A stretch of 64,000 nucleotides of DNA, taken from positions 1 through 64,000 of the forward strand of contig JADJVW010000059.1 in the NCBI GenBank assembly GCA_016710365.1. Direction: 5' to 3'. The position numbers and the translations under genes were made by a program. Shown one piece after another: positions 11,843 to 21,145 of this stretch (the stretch's first letter is position 1; each line of letters starts with the position of its first letter). Under the pieces are notes generated by a model. It did not search any database. It was not told where the DNA came from and worked only from the letters and a program-made list of their open reading frames with translations. The DNA comes from Candidatus Caldilinea saccharophila. GTDB taxonomy: Bacteria; Chloroflexota; Anaerolineae; Caldilineales; Caldilineaceae.

Positions 11843-12636
11843 TCAGCTTTGCGGCGTACTGATGTCGTCGTTTGCTGGCGGTGCGACCGGCGGCTCAACC
11901 GGCGGTGCAGAAGGTGCAGGCGCGACCGGCGGCGCTGGGGTCATCATCGGCGGCTGGTAGTAGCTGCGCCCGGTGCTGTCTTTAAAGGCGATCTGCCCCA
12001 GCAAGTTGAACTGATACACATAGGTCACAAAGGTCGCTAGCGGCAAGGTGATAATCAACCCCACGAGGCAGAGCAACACACCGACGATGCCGGCCACGGT
12101 CCCAATGACAAAGCTGGCGACGAGATAGGCGAGCATGTACAAGATCACGTCGGTGGCGTGCGTGCGCGTCCACTCGAAGATCTCGCTCAGTTGCAGGCCG
12201 CTGCGAATCTCCTCATCGCGTGCAAACCAGAGAGTGAAGCCAGGCGTCAGCAACGTAATAAAGATGCCATAAACCATCATCAGACAAGAGGCGCCTACCA
12301 TGATGGTCACGCCCAACATTTGGACGGATCCATCAGAGTCGGCCATCACGCCGCCAACCGCCATCGGGACACCGACCATAATGAGCGGCAGCGCCCAGAC
12401 CAGATAGACCACCGCCAGCTTAAAGCCGCGCACCAGGTCGCCGCTCCAGTCATCCCATTCCGGCAGCGGGAATTGCTGGCCGCTGCGCATATTCTGCACC
12501 ATGCGCACGCAGTAGCCAATCGTAATGATGGCCGGCACAATCAGAAAGGAAAGGAGCATGGCGCAGCGCCGATCGCCACTTTTTCCTTCCAGCGTGGGTC
12601 TTCAGGAATAAAGGTCAATGCTTTTACAAAATCCAT
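11843..12636 (-). CDS. DUF4013 multi-pass membrane protein (one frameshift)
   Basis: The ATG at 12636 begins M-D-F-V-K-A-L-T-F-I-P-E-D-P-R-W; a one-base shift near 12560 then enters a long open frame of 238 codons. About five or six hydrophobic segments are visible, alternating with a conserved-looking N-M-R-S-G turn after the first and a Pro/Ala-rich cytoplasmic or external tail (last 35 residues). This combination matches DUF4013 proteins, common in Chloroflexota and archaea, function unknown. The D-F-x-K-A-x-x-F-x-x-x-D-P-x-W start is typical of the family and supports the upstream start. Monocistronic, with its own terminator. Confidence 0.72.
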
Positions 12637-12840
12637 CGTGAATCTCCTCTTTCTTCGAATCATCGCGCGGCTGACGCCGCAAAGCTGTTGTTCGTAGCGG
12701 CGCACCGGTTGATTTGCTGTCTTCCAACAGTACGCATGGTCGGGCAAGAAGTTTCAGTCTTGGCGTCTCTGTGTTGCAACATTACAACGGATTCAAGGGA
12801 AACAACAGATTTGATCCGCTGCGACTTGGCGTCTTTTTTC

Positions 12841-12927
12841 ATCGGCCACGGATTTGACGGAAAAAGCCAGATGCTTTTCGGAGTAAGTCTCTGGAAATCC
12901 GCCTCATCTGTTTTATCCGTGGTCGAT
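12841..12927. repeat. CCACGGAT palindromic intergenic repeat (family A, copy 1)
   Basis: CATCG-g-CCACGGAT at the left is inverted as ATCCGTGG-t-CGATG at the right, with internal GGAAATCC-like steps. Copies or variants lie at 14304, 17377, 22559, 26961 and 51991. Confidence 0.7.
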
Positions 12928-12947
12928 GGATTGCCAGATCTGTAGTG

Positions 12948-14183
12948 TTACTCATCGCGGGTATTTTCAGGGAATGCCGGCGAGCGCAAGGTGGAGCTCG
13001 TCGCGCGCGCGTCTGGCTCGCGGTCAAGCGCTGCGCTCAGCCAGGCCGCGGCGGGCGCGTGCGTCCACTTCGCCAGGACGCGCCCCGCCGCCCACGCAGC
13101 ATGCACGCGCACCACCGGCTCCGGGTCGTGCAGCGCCTGCGTCAGCGCAGGCACAATGGCCGCATCCGCCCAGTTGCCCAACGCCACGCAGACATTGCGC
13201 AACATGCCGGCGCGTTTGGCGCGTTTGATGGGCGACCGGGCAAAGTGGGCGCTGAAGGCAGCCTGGTCGAGCCAGTAGGGGCGCGCCGGTTCGAAGCCTT
13301 CCAGCAGCGGCGGCGCCACGCGCGCAGGGTGCGCGTGCAGGCCGGCCAGCCAAGGCGTGCGTTCCGGCAGACGGCGATTGTACGGGCAGACCTCCTGGCA
13401 GATGTCGCAGCCAAAAATGCGGTTGCCAAACCGAGGACGCAGCGCGCGTGGGATGATCGAGCGCGACTCAATCGTCCAGTAGGAAATACAGCGCTGCGGG
13501 TCGAGGTCATAAGCGCCGACAAACGCAGCGGTCGGGCACGCGACGAGGCAGCGTGCAGCGTCCACAGGTCATCGTTTTGCGCATTGCTGGCTGCGGGCGG
13601 CGGCAACGGCGCTGGCAGGATCGCTCAGCTTTTCGGTGATTAACAGCACCGCCAACAAGAGCCAGCTTCCCCATCCAGGCCGGATGGTGCAACAGTTCTT
13701 GCCGGTGAAGCCCAGCCCGGCCGCCGCGGCCCAGTCGCGTTCGAGCACGGGGCCTGTGTCAACCAGACATTTACCCAGGCTGGTGCGGCCTGTGTGGGTG
13801 CGGATCAAGGCGTCCAGTTCGTAGAGCAGCGGGCGGATGATCTCATGATAGTCGTCGCCCCAGGCGTAGGACGCGATGACGCCGCGGCTGGGGTCGTCGC
13901 GCAGCGCGGGCGGCAGCTCATATTGATGATAATCGACGCCAAGCACGACCATCGTCTGAAAGGGGGCAGCGGGCGGTTCGGCCAGCCGCGCGGGGAACCG
14001 CCGCTTTTCGCGGTTGCGTTCCAGATAGCTCATCTCTCCGGCGCGTCCGGCGTCGATCCAGGCGTCGAAGAAATCGGCGTGAGGCGCCTCGCTGATGGGT
14101 GTAAACCGGCACAGGTCAAACCCCAGACGCAGGCTCTCGTTACGGATGATGGTTGGTATGGCAGCCCCGGTCACAATCATGTC
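12948..14183 (-). CDS. queG: Epoxyqueuosine reductase QueG (frameshifted)
   Basis: QueG reduces epoxyqueuosine to queuosine in tRNA using cobalamin and two 4Fe-4S clusters. The start at 14183 (M-I-V-T-G-A-A-I-P) leads into R-L-G-F-D-L-C-R-F and V-V-L-G-V-D-Y-H near 13945. K-C-L-V-D-T-G-P-V-L-E-R near 13740 and G-F-T-G-K-N-C-C near 13690 follow. The first cluster reads C-G-R-C-T then R-C-L-V-A-C-P-T-A-A-F only if one base is restored near 13555; the second, C-D-I-C-Q-E-V-C-P, is intact near 13390. A HEAT-like tail (near 13070-13120) closes the protein. Two single-base shifts between 13540 and 13610 split it. No other queuosine genes are nearby. Confidence 0.85.
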
Positions 14184-14303
14184 CTTGCTCCTTGCGCGTC
14201 GGTCGATTGTGACATTTCGTGCGCAGCGCGTCAACTTTCGGCGCCGCTTTGGACGTGCGCCAGCTTTTGGTGCGTCCGCGGCCCTGGTCAATTGATCGTA
14301 AAT

Positions 14304-14375
14304 ATATCCGGATTTTTCCGTCTACCCCGCCTAGTCCGTGGTCTATTCTTGCGATGGCTGAACAGTTACAATTGA
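14304..14375. repeat. Half-copy of the CCACGGAT repeat with tail (family A, copy 2)
   Basis: Only the right half (GGATTTTTCCGTC...GTCCGTGG) is present, followed by TTGCGATGGCTGAACAGTTAC. That tail is found inverted at 22559 and, slightly changed, at 27078, so it is part of the element. Confidence 0.6.
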
Positions 14376-14400
14376 TCTTCGTAGTTTGACAGTGATCTTT

Positions 14401-15432
14401 TTACGCTGCCGGCGCCGGGCCGGTGGAACTGCGGATGGTGAGGCTGGTGCGCACGCGCGTGGAGACCGCGGCGATATATTCCTCGCGCGGCCGCTCTAGC
14501 AGGTCGAAGAGCAGGCGCATGGCAAGCTGGCCGATCTCGTAACGCGGCAGCGCAACGGTGGTGAGCGGCGGGTCGCTCTGCGCGGCCAGCCAGATGTCAT
14601 CCAGCCCCACCACCGAGAGATCGCGCGGGACGGCCAACCCCTGGGCGCGCGCCTCAAAGAGGATGCCCAACGCAGTCATGTCATTGGCGGCAAAAAGCGC
14701 GGTGGGGCATTCGGGCAGCGCGAGCACCTGCGGCAGCGCCTGGCGCCCGCCGTCGATGCGCAGATTGCCGTCGATCACCGGCACGTCCGCCGGGTCGATG
14801 CCGTGGCGGGCCAGCGCGTGCAGAAACGCGGCGCGGCGATCCTGGCTGGTCTGAAGCTGCGGCGGGCCGCCGACATGCGCGTAGCGGCGATGGCCTAGCT
14901 CGTAGAGATGCTCCACCGCCGCGTCGATGCCGCGCTGAAAATCGACGGCGATGGTGCTGACATTGGCGCCGTGCGTCTGCACCGCCCAATCCAGCACGAT
15001 CACTGGTGTGCTGCTGCGCGCCAGCTCCACCAGCCAGTCGGGCGAGAAACTGCTCGTCATGATCAGCACACCGTCGACATTCTTATCGACCAGCGACTGG
15101 ATGTACTTCTTGCCGCGCGCCAGATCGTAGTTGGTGTTGCAGAGATAGACGCTGTAGCCCTGCTGCAACGCGCGATCCTCGATGCCCAGAAAAACGTCGG
15201 GATAGAAGGGGTTGCTGATATCGGCGACGAGCACGCCGACGGTGTTGGTGCGCTTGGAGGTGAGGCTGCGCGCCACGGTGCTGGGCCGGTAGTCGAGCTG
15301 CTGGATCGCCTGCTCCACGCGCTGCCGGGTGGCGGCGCGCAGATACTTATGGTTGCCGCTCAAGACGCGGCTGACCGTGGCTTTGGAGACGCCGGCGGTC
15401 TCGGCGACTTCGGCGATCGTGACGCGGCTCAT
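14401..15432 (-). CDS. LacI-family transcriptional regulator
   Basis: This 343-residue protein is a sugar-responsive repressor or activator. Residues 3-50 are a clear LacI HTH plus hinge (T-I-A-E-V-A-E-T-A-G-V-S-K-A-T-V-S-R-V-L, then Y-R-P-S-T-V-A-R-S-L). The rest is a periplasmic-binding-like effector domain with N-T-V-G-V-L-V-A-D-I-S-N-P-F-Y at about 65-80. F-A-A-N-D-M-T-A-L-G and V-V-G-L-D-D follow in the second half. The gene starts four bases after the GH127 gene, as the last member of the arabinoside operon, so it probably controls the promoter and operator at 20916-20958. The effector is likely an arabinose-containing sugar, by inference from the neighbour. Confidence 0.92.
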   Translation of the reverse strand: MSRVTIAEVAETAGVSKATVSRVLSGNHKYLRAATRQRVEQAIQQLDYRPSTVARSLTSKRTNTVGVLVADISNPFYPDVFLGIEDRALQQGYSVYLCNTNYDLARGKKYIQSLVDKNVDGVLIMTSSFSPDWLVELARSSTPVIVLDWAVQTHGANVSTIAVDFQRGIDAAVEHLYELGHRRYAHVGGPPQLQTSQDRRAAFLHALARHGIDPADVPVIDGNLRIDGGRQALPQVLALPECPTALFAANDMTALGILFEARAQGLAVPRDLSVVGLDDIWLAAQSDPPLTTVALPRYEIGQLAMRLLFDLLERPREEYIAAVSTRVRTSLTIRSSTGPAPAA

Positions 15433-15436
15433 CGGC

Positions 15437-17336
15437 TCACGCTGCTTCCCGGTTCATCCACACCACCATCTCGCCCAGGCCGCGGTGGCCCCAGGCGTAG
15501 TAGGGCGCGAACAGCAGATCGCCGTCGTCGCCGTGGCTGCGCAGGGTGGTGACGCCATGGAGCAGATCTGGCTGCCAGTCAACGCGGAAGGTGGCGTCGT
15601 CGGCCAGCGTACGGTCAAGGGCGCGGCCGTCGTTGTCGATCCCTTCCAGGCAATAGACCAACGGCCCGCGCTCGATTGCGACCTTGCCACGATTTTCAGT
15701 GACGGCAGCGTGGCTCTCGACACGGCGCACCGGCAGCGGCAGGTGCAGTTCGACCGCATCGCCCGCCCGCCATTCGCGCGCGATCCAGGCGTAGCCGTCC
15801 TGAATTTGCAGCGGCGTCTCCGCACCGTTGACCCTCAGTTGCACGGCTTCATCCTGCTTTTGCGTATCCAGATAATGATAAAGGTCGCTGGGGACGGGCG
15901 TCCCTTGCGCCCAGCCGGGGATGCGCACGCCGAGCGCAAAATGGACCGGCTGCTCAGGATCTATCTGTATGCGCACTGTGCCAGCCACGGATAGTCCGTT
16001 TGCTGGGCAATGGCGACGTTCACCGTTCAGCATCGCCGTGGTCTGGCTGGAGACGAAGAGATTGACGTAGAGACGGTCGTCGCGCTGCGCGTAGAGGTAG
16101 CCGCCCAGCGCCGGGAAGAGGCGTACGACATTGGTCGGGCAGCAGGAGCAGTTGAACCAGGGCATGCGCTCGCGCGAGTCGTCGCGATTGAAGCGGTAGT
16201 CGCCGTCAAAGGCCAGCGGGTTGACGTAGAAAAAACGGTCGCCGCCAAAGTCCACGCCAGCAAGAAAGCCATTGTAGAGCGAGCGCTCCAGCACGTCGAT
16301 ATATTTGGCGTGGCCGTGAAGCTGAAAGAGGCGCTGGTTCCAGTAGATATTGGCGATGGCGGCGCAGGTTTCGTTGTACGCGGTGTGGTTGGGCAGCTCG
16401 AAGGCGTCGCCAAAGGCCTCGCCTTCGTGGCGCGCGCCGATGCCGCCGGTGAGGTAGAGCTTGCGCGCCACCACATCCTGCCAGATCGCATCGATGGCGT
16501 CGATGTAGGGCTGCGCGCCGGTCAGCGCGGCGACATCGGCCATGCCCGCGTACATATAGACGGCGCGCACCGCGTGGCCGACGGCCTCCTCCTGCGCCAC
16601 GACGGGCAGATGATCCTGCGCGTAGGCGCCGTAGAGTTCGTGGCCGTCGGTCTGGCCGCGCTCGTCCAGAAAGAACTTTGCCAGGTCGAGATAGCGTGCC
16701 TCGCCGGTGACGAGATAGAGCTTGACCAGCCCCAGCTCGATCTCCTGATGGCCGGGTACGTCGCGGCGCTGGCCGGGGCCAAAGAGGCTGTCGATCAGGT
16801 CGGCATTCTTGAGCGCCACGTCGAGCAAGCCGCGCTTGCCGGTCGCCTGGTAGTGCGCCACCGCACCTTCGTAGAGATGGCCAACATTGTAGAACTCATG
16901 GTTGATGCGCAGGTTGGACCAGCGCATCAACCCCTCGCGGTCGGCGCGCAGTGCGTCCGGCGTCCCGTTGCGCTCGGCGATGGTGCGTGCGGTGTAGAGA
17001 TAGCCGTCCGGCTCCCGCGGCCGCGATCAGCGCGATCAGCTTGTCGAGATAGGCGTCCAGATTGGGGTCGGGATGCAGCATCAGCGCATAGGCGGCCCCT
17101 TCGATCACCTTGAAGACATCAGAGTCGTTGAAGAAGATGCCCCCGTGCGCGCCGGGCTGCTGGCCGGCGGCTTTGGCAAAGTTGGCAATGCGGCCGGTCT
17201 CCTCGCACTTCTGGAAATCGTACGGCACGGTGACGCGGCGGTTGGTCTCGATGCGCGGCGACCAGAAGGCGTCGTCGATGCGCACGGCGGTGAAGGGGAG
17301 GGCGGTGATGGGATAGCTTGTTGCAATGGTGGACAT
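15437..17336 (-). CDS. GH127 beta-L-arabinofuranosidase-type glycoside hydrolase (one frameshift)
   Basis: GH127 enzymes (formerly DUF1680) release beta-L-arabinofuranose from plant glycans using a zinc-bound catalytic Cys. The start at 17336 gives R-I-D-D-A-F-W-S-P-R, the family's usual N-terminal block. An (alpha/alpha)6 barrel follows, with N-H-E-F-Y-N-V-G-H-L-Y-E-G-A near 16870 and the metal/catalytic cluster W-F-N-C-S-C-C-P-T-N near 16120-16150. G-P-L-V-Y-C-L-E-G in the C-terminal beta domain is also typical. A one-base shift near 17020 splits off the first 105 residues; total about 633, normal for the family. No signal peptide is seen, so it likely cleaves imported oligosaccharides in the cytoplasm. 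Confidence 0.85.
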
Positions 17337-17376
17337 TGAAACCTTCGTTGATTTTGACGATAGAACGAGACGATGG

Positions 17377-17464
17377 ATAGAACGCGGATGACGCGGATTT
17401 GGCAGATCAGCGCGGATTCAAACAAGAAAAAAATCAGCGAAAATCCGCCTGCTCCGCGTTCTAT
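17377..17464. repeat. GAACGCGGAT palindromic repeat (family A variant)
   Basis: ATAGAACGCGGA at 17377-17388 is inverted as TCCGCGTTCTAT at 17453-17464, with internal GCGGATT/AATCCGC steps. It lies between the permease and GH127 genes, inside the operon, so it would be part of the transcript and could form a long hairpin. Confidence 0.65.
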
Positions 17465-17493
17465 TTTTTTCGTCCTTCAATATAGCCCCTGAT

Positions 17494-18351
17494 CTATCTG
17501 CCGCCAATCCCGGCCAGCAGCACTGATTCAGAAATGCGTTTTTGCAAGAATAAAAAGACAATCACGATGGGCAACGAGGTGAAGACCGCTCCGGCCATGA
17601 TGATGCCTTGTTCACTCCAATATTCGCCATTAAAGATCGTGAGACCGACGGTCAACGTGCGCATCTCATTGCTGTTGAGCACGATCAGCGTCCACACAAA
17701 GTCATTCCACGCGCCCAGAAAGGTGAAGATCGCCAGCGTCACCATTGCCGAAGTTGAGAGCGGCAAGATAACGTTACGAAAGACGCCCCAACGCGAGCAG
17801 CCGTCGATGATGGCCGCATCTTCAAAGTCGCGCGGGATCGTCAAGAAGAACTGGCGCAAAAAGAAGACGCCAAAAAAGCCGGCGATAGGCGGCCAGATCA
17901 GCGCGTGATAGGTGTCGATCCAGCCAAAGGCGCGCACGATGAGAAAGGAGGGGATGAAGGTAATCTGGCTCGGAATCAACAGGCTGGCGCCAAACAGGTA
18001 AAAGAAGAAGGTCTTCCCCGGAAATTCAAAGCGGGCAAAGGCATAGCCTGCCATAGAGGCCACGGTCAGGATCAGCACGGTGACGGACGTTGCCACAAAG
18101 GCGCTGTTGAAGAGCCAGCGCGCGATGGGCAGGTCGGGGCGGTCCGGTCGATAGGTGAACAGGTTGGCGTAGTTCTGAAAGGTGGCCGGCGAAGGGATGA
18201 AATTGATCGGCCACCGATAGATCTGGGCTTCCTGCATAAATGACTGGGCGATGATCCAGATTACCGGAAACAGGATCAGGAACGTTAACAGCAGCAGCAA
18301 TCCATAGCCTGACAACATGCCGCCGGTCAATCCTCTGCGTCTTGACTGCAT
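17494..18351 (-). CDS. Sugar ABC transporter permease, MalG type
   Basis: An inner-membrane subunit of a carbohydrate importer (CUT1), 285 residues. Six hydrophobic segments are visible. The cytoplasmic EAA loop that contacts the ATPase reads F-E-D-A-A-I-I-D-G-C-S-R-W-G-V-F near the second half, followed by I-L-P-L-S. The N-terminal periplasmic loop has the usual W-P-I-N-F-I-P-S-P-A-T-F-Q-N-Y. It starts 12 bases after the partner permease. No ATPase gene is in this operon, so it presumably shares an MsmX/UgpC-type ATPase encoded elsewhere, as is common for CUT1 systems. Confidence 0.92.
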   Translation of the reverse strand: MQSRRRGLTGGMLSGYGLLLLLTFLILFPVIWIIAQSFMQEAQIYRWPINFIPSPATFQNYANLFTYRPDRPDLPIARWLFNSAFVATSVTVLILTVASMAGYAFARFEFPGKTFFFYLFGASLLIPSQITFIPSFLIVRAFGWIDTYHALIWPPIAGFFGVFFLRQFFLTIPRDFEDAAIIDGCSRWGVFRNVILPLSTSAMVTLAIFTFLGAWNDFVWTLIVLNSNEMRTLTVGLTIFNGEYWSEQGIIMAGAVFTSLPIVIVFLFLQKRISESVLLAGIGGR

Positions 18352-18363
18352 CGTGGCACCCCT

Positions 18364-19296
18364 CTAATATTCTTCTTGCTGACCAATCAGCCGCACCTGC
18401 ATCAGCACGATCACCAACATGAACAGCCCAAGCAAAACTGCCATGGCCGCGCCATAGCCCATGTGATAGTAGCGCCAGGCGGTTTGATAGATGTACATGA
18501 TGAGCGGATAGGAAGCGTGGCCCGGTCCGCCGTTGGTCAAAATATAGGCCTGCCCGAAGACCTGCATGTGGCCAACGAACTGGGTCACCAGGACCAGCAG
18601 CAGCGCATAGCGCAGCAGCGGCAGCGTGACAAAGCGCAGCAGCGCCCAGTTGCCGGCGCCGTCCAGCCTGGCCGCCTCGTACAAGCTTTCGGGAATGGCG
18701 TAGAGCGCGGCCAAGAAGATCAGCATGGGAAAGCCAAAGCTCCACCATACCGTGACGACGGAGAGCGAGGGGATCACCAGGCTGGCGTCGCCCAAGAAGG
18801 AGATACGCGGGATGCCCAGGCGGGTGATGTAGTAGTTGATGAGGCCATCGTTGCTGATGACGCGTCCCCACACAATGCCAATCACAGAGATGGAAAGAAT
18901 CACCGGCAGATACAGCACGACGCGGAAAAAGGTCTGGCCGCGTGTGACGTGCTTGAGTGCCAGCGCGGCCGCCAATGCCACGACCGCGACGCCGGCCGTA
19001 GTCAACACGGCAAAGTAGAAGGAGTTTCTGAAACTCTGCCAGAAGAGATCATCGGCAAAGACATCAGTGAAGTTCTGCAGGCCGATGAAACTTTGCGATC
19101 TTTCCAGTAACTCCCAGCGCATAAAGCTGAGCGCAATTCCGGTTACAAAAGGCACGGCCTGAAAGACTAGGAACGCGATCATATAGGGGAGCAAAAAGAG
19201 ATAGGGCGTCATCACCTTGCGCCAGTGCATGCGTTGCCTGGCCCGCGGGCGGACTTGCGCCTTGGCAGACATGTTGATATCTGTTTGCACCGCCAT
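18364..19296 (-). CDS. Sugar ABC transporter permease, MalF/UgpA type
   Basis: Partner permease of 310 residues with six or more membrane segments. The long N-terminal cytoplasmic stretch is basic (R-P-R-A-R-Q-R-M-H-W-R-K) and is followed by the first helix. The EAA loop reads L-Y-E-A-A-R-L-D-G-A-G-N-W-A-L-L-R and then T-L-P-L-L. It lies 90 bases after the binding-protein gene, and a 16-bp hairpin occupies that gap. With the MalG-type permease and the binding protein it forms a CUT1 importer, inferred to take up an arabinoside given the GH127 and LacI genes downstream. Confidence 0.92.
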   Translation of the reverse strand: MAVQTDINMSAKAQVRPRARQRMHWRKVMTPYLFLLPYMIAFLVFQAVPFVTGIALSFMRWELLERSQSFIGLQNFTDVFADDLFWQSFRNSFYFAVLTTAGVAVVALAAALALKHVTRGQTFFRVVLYLPVILSISVIGIVWGRVISNDGLINYYITRLGIPRISFLGDASLVIPSLSVVTVWWSFGFPMLIFLAALYAIPESLYEAARLDGAGNWALLRFVTLPLLRYALLLVLVTQFVGHMQVFGQAYILTNGGPGHASYPLIMYIYQTAWRYYHMGYGAAMAVLLGLFMLVIVLMQVRLIGQQEEY

Positions 19297-19323
19297 CTCC
19301 TCTGTTAGCAGATGAAGTGAATT

Positions 19324-19356
19324 ACAAACCGAGTTTCTTCAAGAAACTCGGTTTGT
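19324..19356 (-). promoter_or_regulatory. Intercistronic hairpin between binding protein and permease (family D)
   Basis: Perfect 16-bp arms (ACAAACCGAGTTTCTT and its complement) around a single base. It sits between the solute-binding-protein stop and the permease start. The core CCGAGTTTCT/AGAAACTCGG recurs in the terminator at 26336. It probably acts as partial terminator or 3' mRNA stabiliser to favour the binding protein. Confidence 0.65.
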
Positions 19357-19386
19357 AGAAACTACAGACTCACGATTGACAAGCCA

Positions 19387-20793
19387 CTAACGCCCCAGCG
19401 CCCGCTCGATGCGTTCGGCCGCCTGATCCAGCGCCTGGCTGACCGGTTCGTCGCCATTCAGTGCGGCGCTCCAGGCGGGTTCCACGGCGCCCATGATCTC
19501 GGAGAACTTGGTTGAGGCAAACTCTGTGACGCCTTCCTTTCGGAACTGCTCATCAAAGACCGGCAACGTCCAGACCTTGTCCTCCAGCCCTGCGCGCAGT
19601 GACAGGCGCGCGGTCGGCATGCCCGCCCCTTCCGTCCAGAGCGTGGAATTGTCGGACAGGCATTTCACGATGCGCTTGACGGCATCCAACTTGTCGCCGT
19701 CCAAAGTGGCAGGGGCGGCAAAGGTGTGCGACCACATGAGCGTCGAACCGCGCTCCGGCCCCAGACGGGGATAGGGCCACAATGCCACCCGCATGCCATC
19801 CAACTGGTTCATAAAGTTGAACATCCAACTGCCGTTCGGGTACATGGCTAGGCGGTTGTTGGCAAAGAGTTCGTCGTAGTTCACGCCTTCTGGTTTGGGC
19901 GCCACATTGTGCGTTTGGACGGCGTCTACAAAGAACTGAGTGGCAGCGATTGAGGCTTCACTGTTGATGAGGACGGTGGGGTCCGCGTCGCGGCTGATGA
20001 TGTCGCCGCCCCACTGGTAGAGCGCCGGTTGCACCGTTGCACGCGGCCAGCCAATGCCCCAGCCCCATTGATCGACATTGTTGACATCGAAGCCGTCTTC
20101 ACCCGGATGTTTGCCGTTAATATCCACCGTCAGCAGGCGGGCATATTCGAGCCATTGCGTAGCATCCTGCGGCGGCGAATTGGGGTCGATCCCGGCTTTC
20201 TCCAGCAAGTCCAGGTTGACATAGACGCCGACGCCGTAGTTGTCGAAAGGCACCGTCCAGATGTTGCCTTCCAGTTTCAACGCCTCGATCAGTTCTGGCG
20301 AGAAGTCTTCGATCGGCAGCATACCTTCGTCAAACATCTCCTGCCCTAACGGCTGGAGATAGCCGGTCAAGGCATACTGCGGCATGACCGAGTGCCACAG
20401 CACAAAAAGATCCGGTCCGCCACTGCCGGCGACAATCGCAGTCGCCAGTTTGTCGAAGTAGATGTCCCAGCCGATGATCTGGCGCTTGACTTTGACATCG
20501 GGATTTTCTTCGACGCATTTGTTGAGCATCTGCGTCAGAATTTCGCCGTCGGAAGCGCCTATCCCATCCCACATGTTGATCTCGATGGCGCCGGCGCCCA
20601 TCTCTTCAACCTGGGCTTCAGGCTCGGCCGGCGCCGCGGCTTCAGCCGGTGCGCTCTCTGCCGGTGCAGTTGTGCTTGCCGGAGCCGCGCAACCAGCCGC
20701 CAGCAACGCGACCAGAATCAACCCTGTGATAAGGCTGATCAAGTGCGTCTTCATGCGTTTGTGTTTTTTCAACACAGTAAACTGACTGGACAT
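19387..20793 (-). CDS. Sugar ABC transporter solute-binding lipoprotein
   Basis: Extracellular lipoprotein of about 468 residues that captures sugar for the two permeases downstream. The start at 20793 (M-S-S-Q-F-T-V-L-K-K-H-K-R) is chosen because AAAGGAG lies about nine bases before it; a longer open frame upstream would overlap the promoter. A basic N-region, hydrophobic core and lipobox L-L-A-A-G-C place the lipid-anchored Cys near residue 36. An Ala/Pro/Glu linker follows, then a family-1 (MalE/UgpB-like) fold with N-M-W-D-G, G-G-P-D-L-F-V-L-W-H and Y-P-N-G-S-W-M-F. The C-terminus (A-L-D-Q-A-A-E-R-I-E-R-A-L) is a typical closing helix. Confidence 0.92.
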   Translation of the reverse strand: MSSQFTVLKKHKRMKTHLISLITGLILVALLAAGCAAPASTTAPAESAPAEAAAPAEPEAQVEEMGAGAIEINMWDGIGASDGEILTQMLNKCVEENPDVKVKRQIIGWDIYFDKLATAIVAGSGGPDLFVLWHSVMPQYALTGYLQPLGQEMFDEGMLPIEDFSPELIEALKLEGNIWTVPFDNYGVGVYVNLDLLEKAGIDPNSPPQDATQWLEYARLLTVDINGKHPGEDGFDVNNVDQWGWGIGWPRATVQPALYQWGGDIISRDADPTVLINSEASIAATQFFVDAVQTHNVAPKPEGVNYDELFANNRLAMYPNGSWMFNFMNQLDGMRVALWPYPRLGPERGSTLMWSHTFAAPATLDGDKLDAVKRIVKCLSDNSTLWTEGAGMPTARLSLRAGLEDKVWTLPVFDEQFRKEGVTEFASTKFSEIMGAVEPAWSAALNGDEPVSQALDQAAERIERALGR

Positions 20794-20915
20794 CGCAACT
20801 GTCTCCTTTGTGAATGTAGGCACACGATTGACATAAAGTAAACTCATCCTGTGAGGAAGGATTAAGAGGCAACCAAAAGTGCTCGTGCTGTTGTTTACGG
20901 ATTTTGTTGTATTGC

Positions 20916-20930
20916 GGAAACCGGTTCTAG
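20916..20930. promoter_or_regulatory. Putative LacI-type operator
   Basis: GGAAACCGGTTCTAG contains the palindrome AACCGGTT and overlaps or follows the -10 element of the minus-strand promoter. The central CG with flanking A/T half sites is typical of LacI-family operators. The likely binder is the LacI protein encoded at the end of this operon. Confidence 0.55.
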
Positions 20931-20958
20931 AATAGCACTGGTCAGCAGGTGTTGTCAA
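20929..20958 (-). promoter_or_regulatory. Sigma-70 promoter of the arabinoside operon
   Basis: On the minus strand TTGACA (20953-20958), an 18-base spacer and TATTCT (20929-20934). It drives the binding-protein gene about 135 bases downstream and leaves a leader of roughly 130 bases. Confidence 0.65.
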
Positions 20959-21068
20959 TAGGGTTATGAAGTTGCAAAACCTCCTTGTGTCCACCTTTAG
21001 GCGGGGTGTTATTTGTGTTATTGTTGCTAATTTATTCCTGTAAGCATTCTTTTGTCTGCGTAAACTGC

Positions 21069-21098
21069 TTGACAGCCAGTCGTTTTCGATGATATTCT
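21069..21098 (+). promoter_or_regulatory. Sigma-70 promoter of the ferritin-like gene
   Basis: TTGACA (21069-21074), an 18-base spacer and TATTCT (21093-21098). Its -10 lies inside the longest possible reading frame of the gene, which argues for the ATG at 21146 as the true start. Confidence 0.65.
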
Positions 21099-21145
21099 GC
21101 GGATACTCGGAAATCGGTTTCATACTGTTCATGACGGAGCATTTC

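Noticed and set aside
20794..21145. Longer start for the binding protein (to 21225) and for the ferritin-like gene (21089)
   Set aside because: Both extensions cross clear promoters and skip good ribosome sites; starts at 20793 and 21146 fit better.
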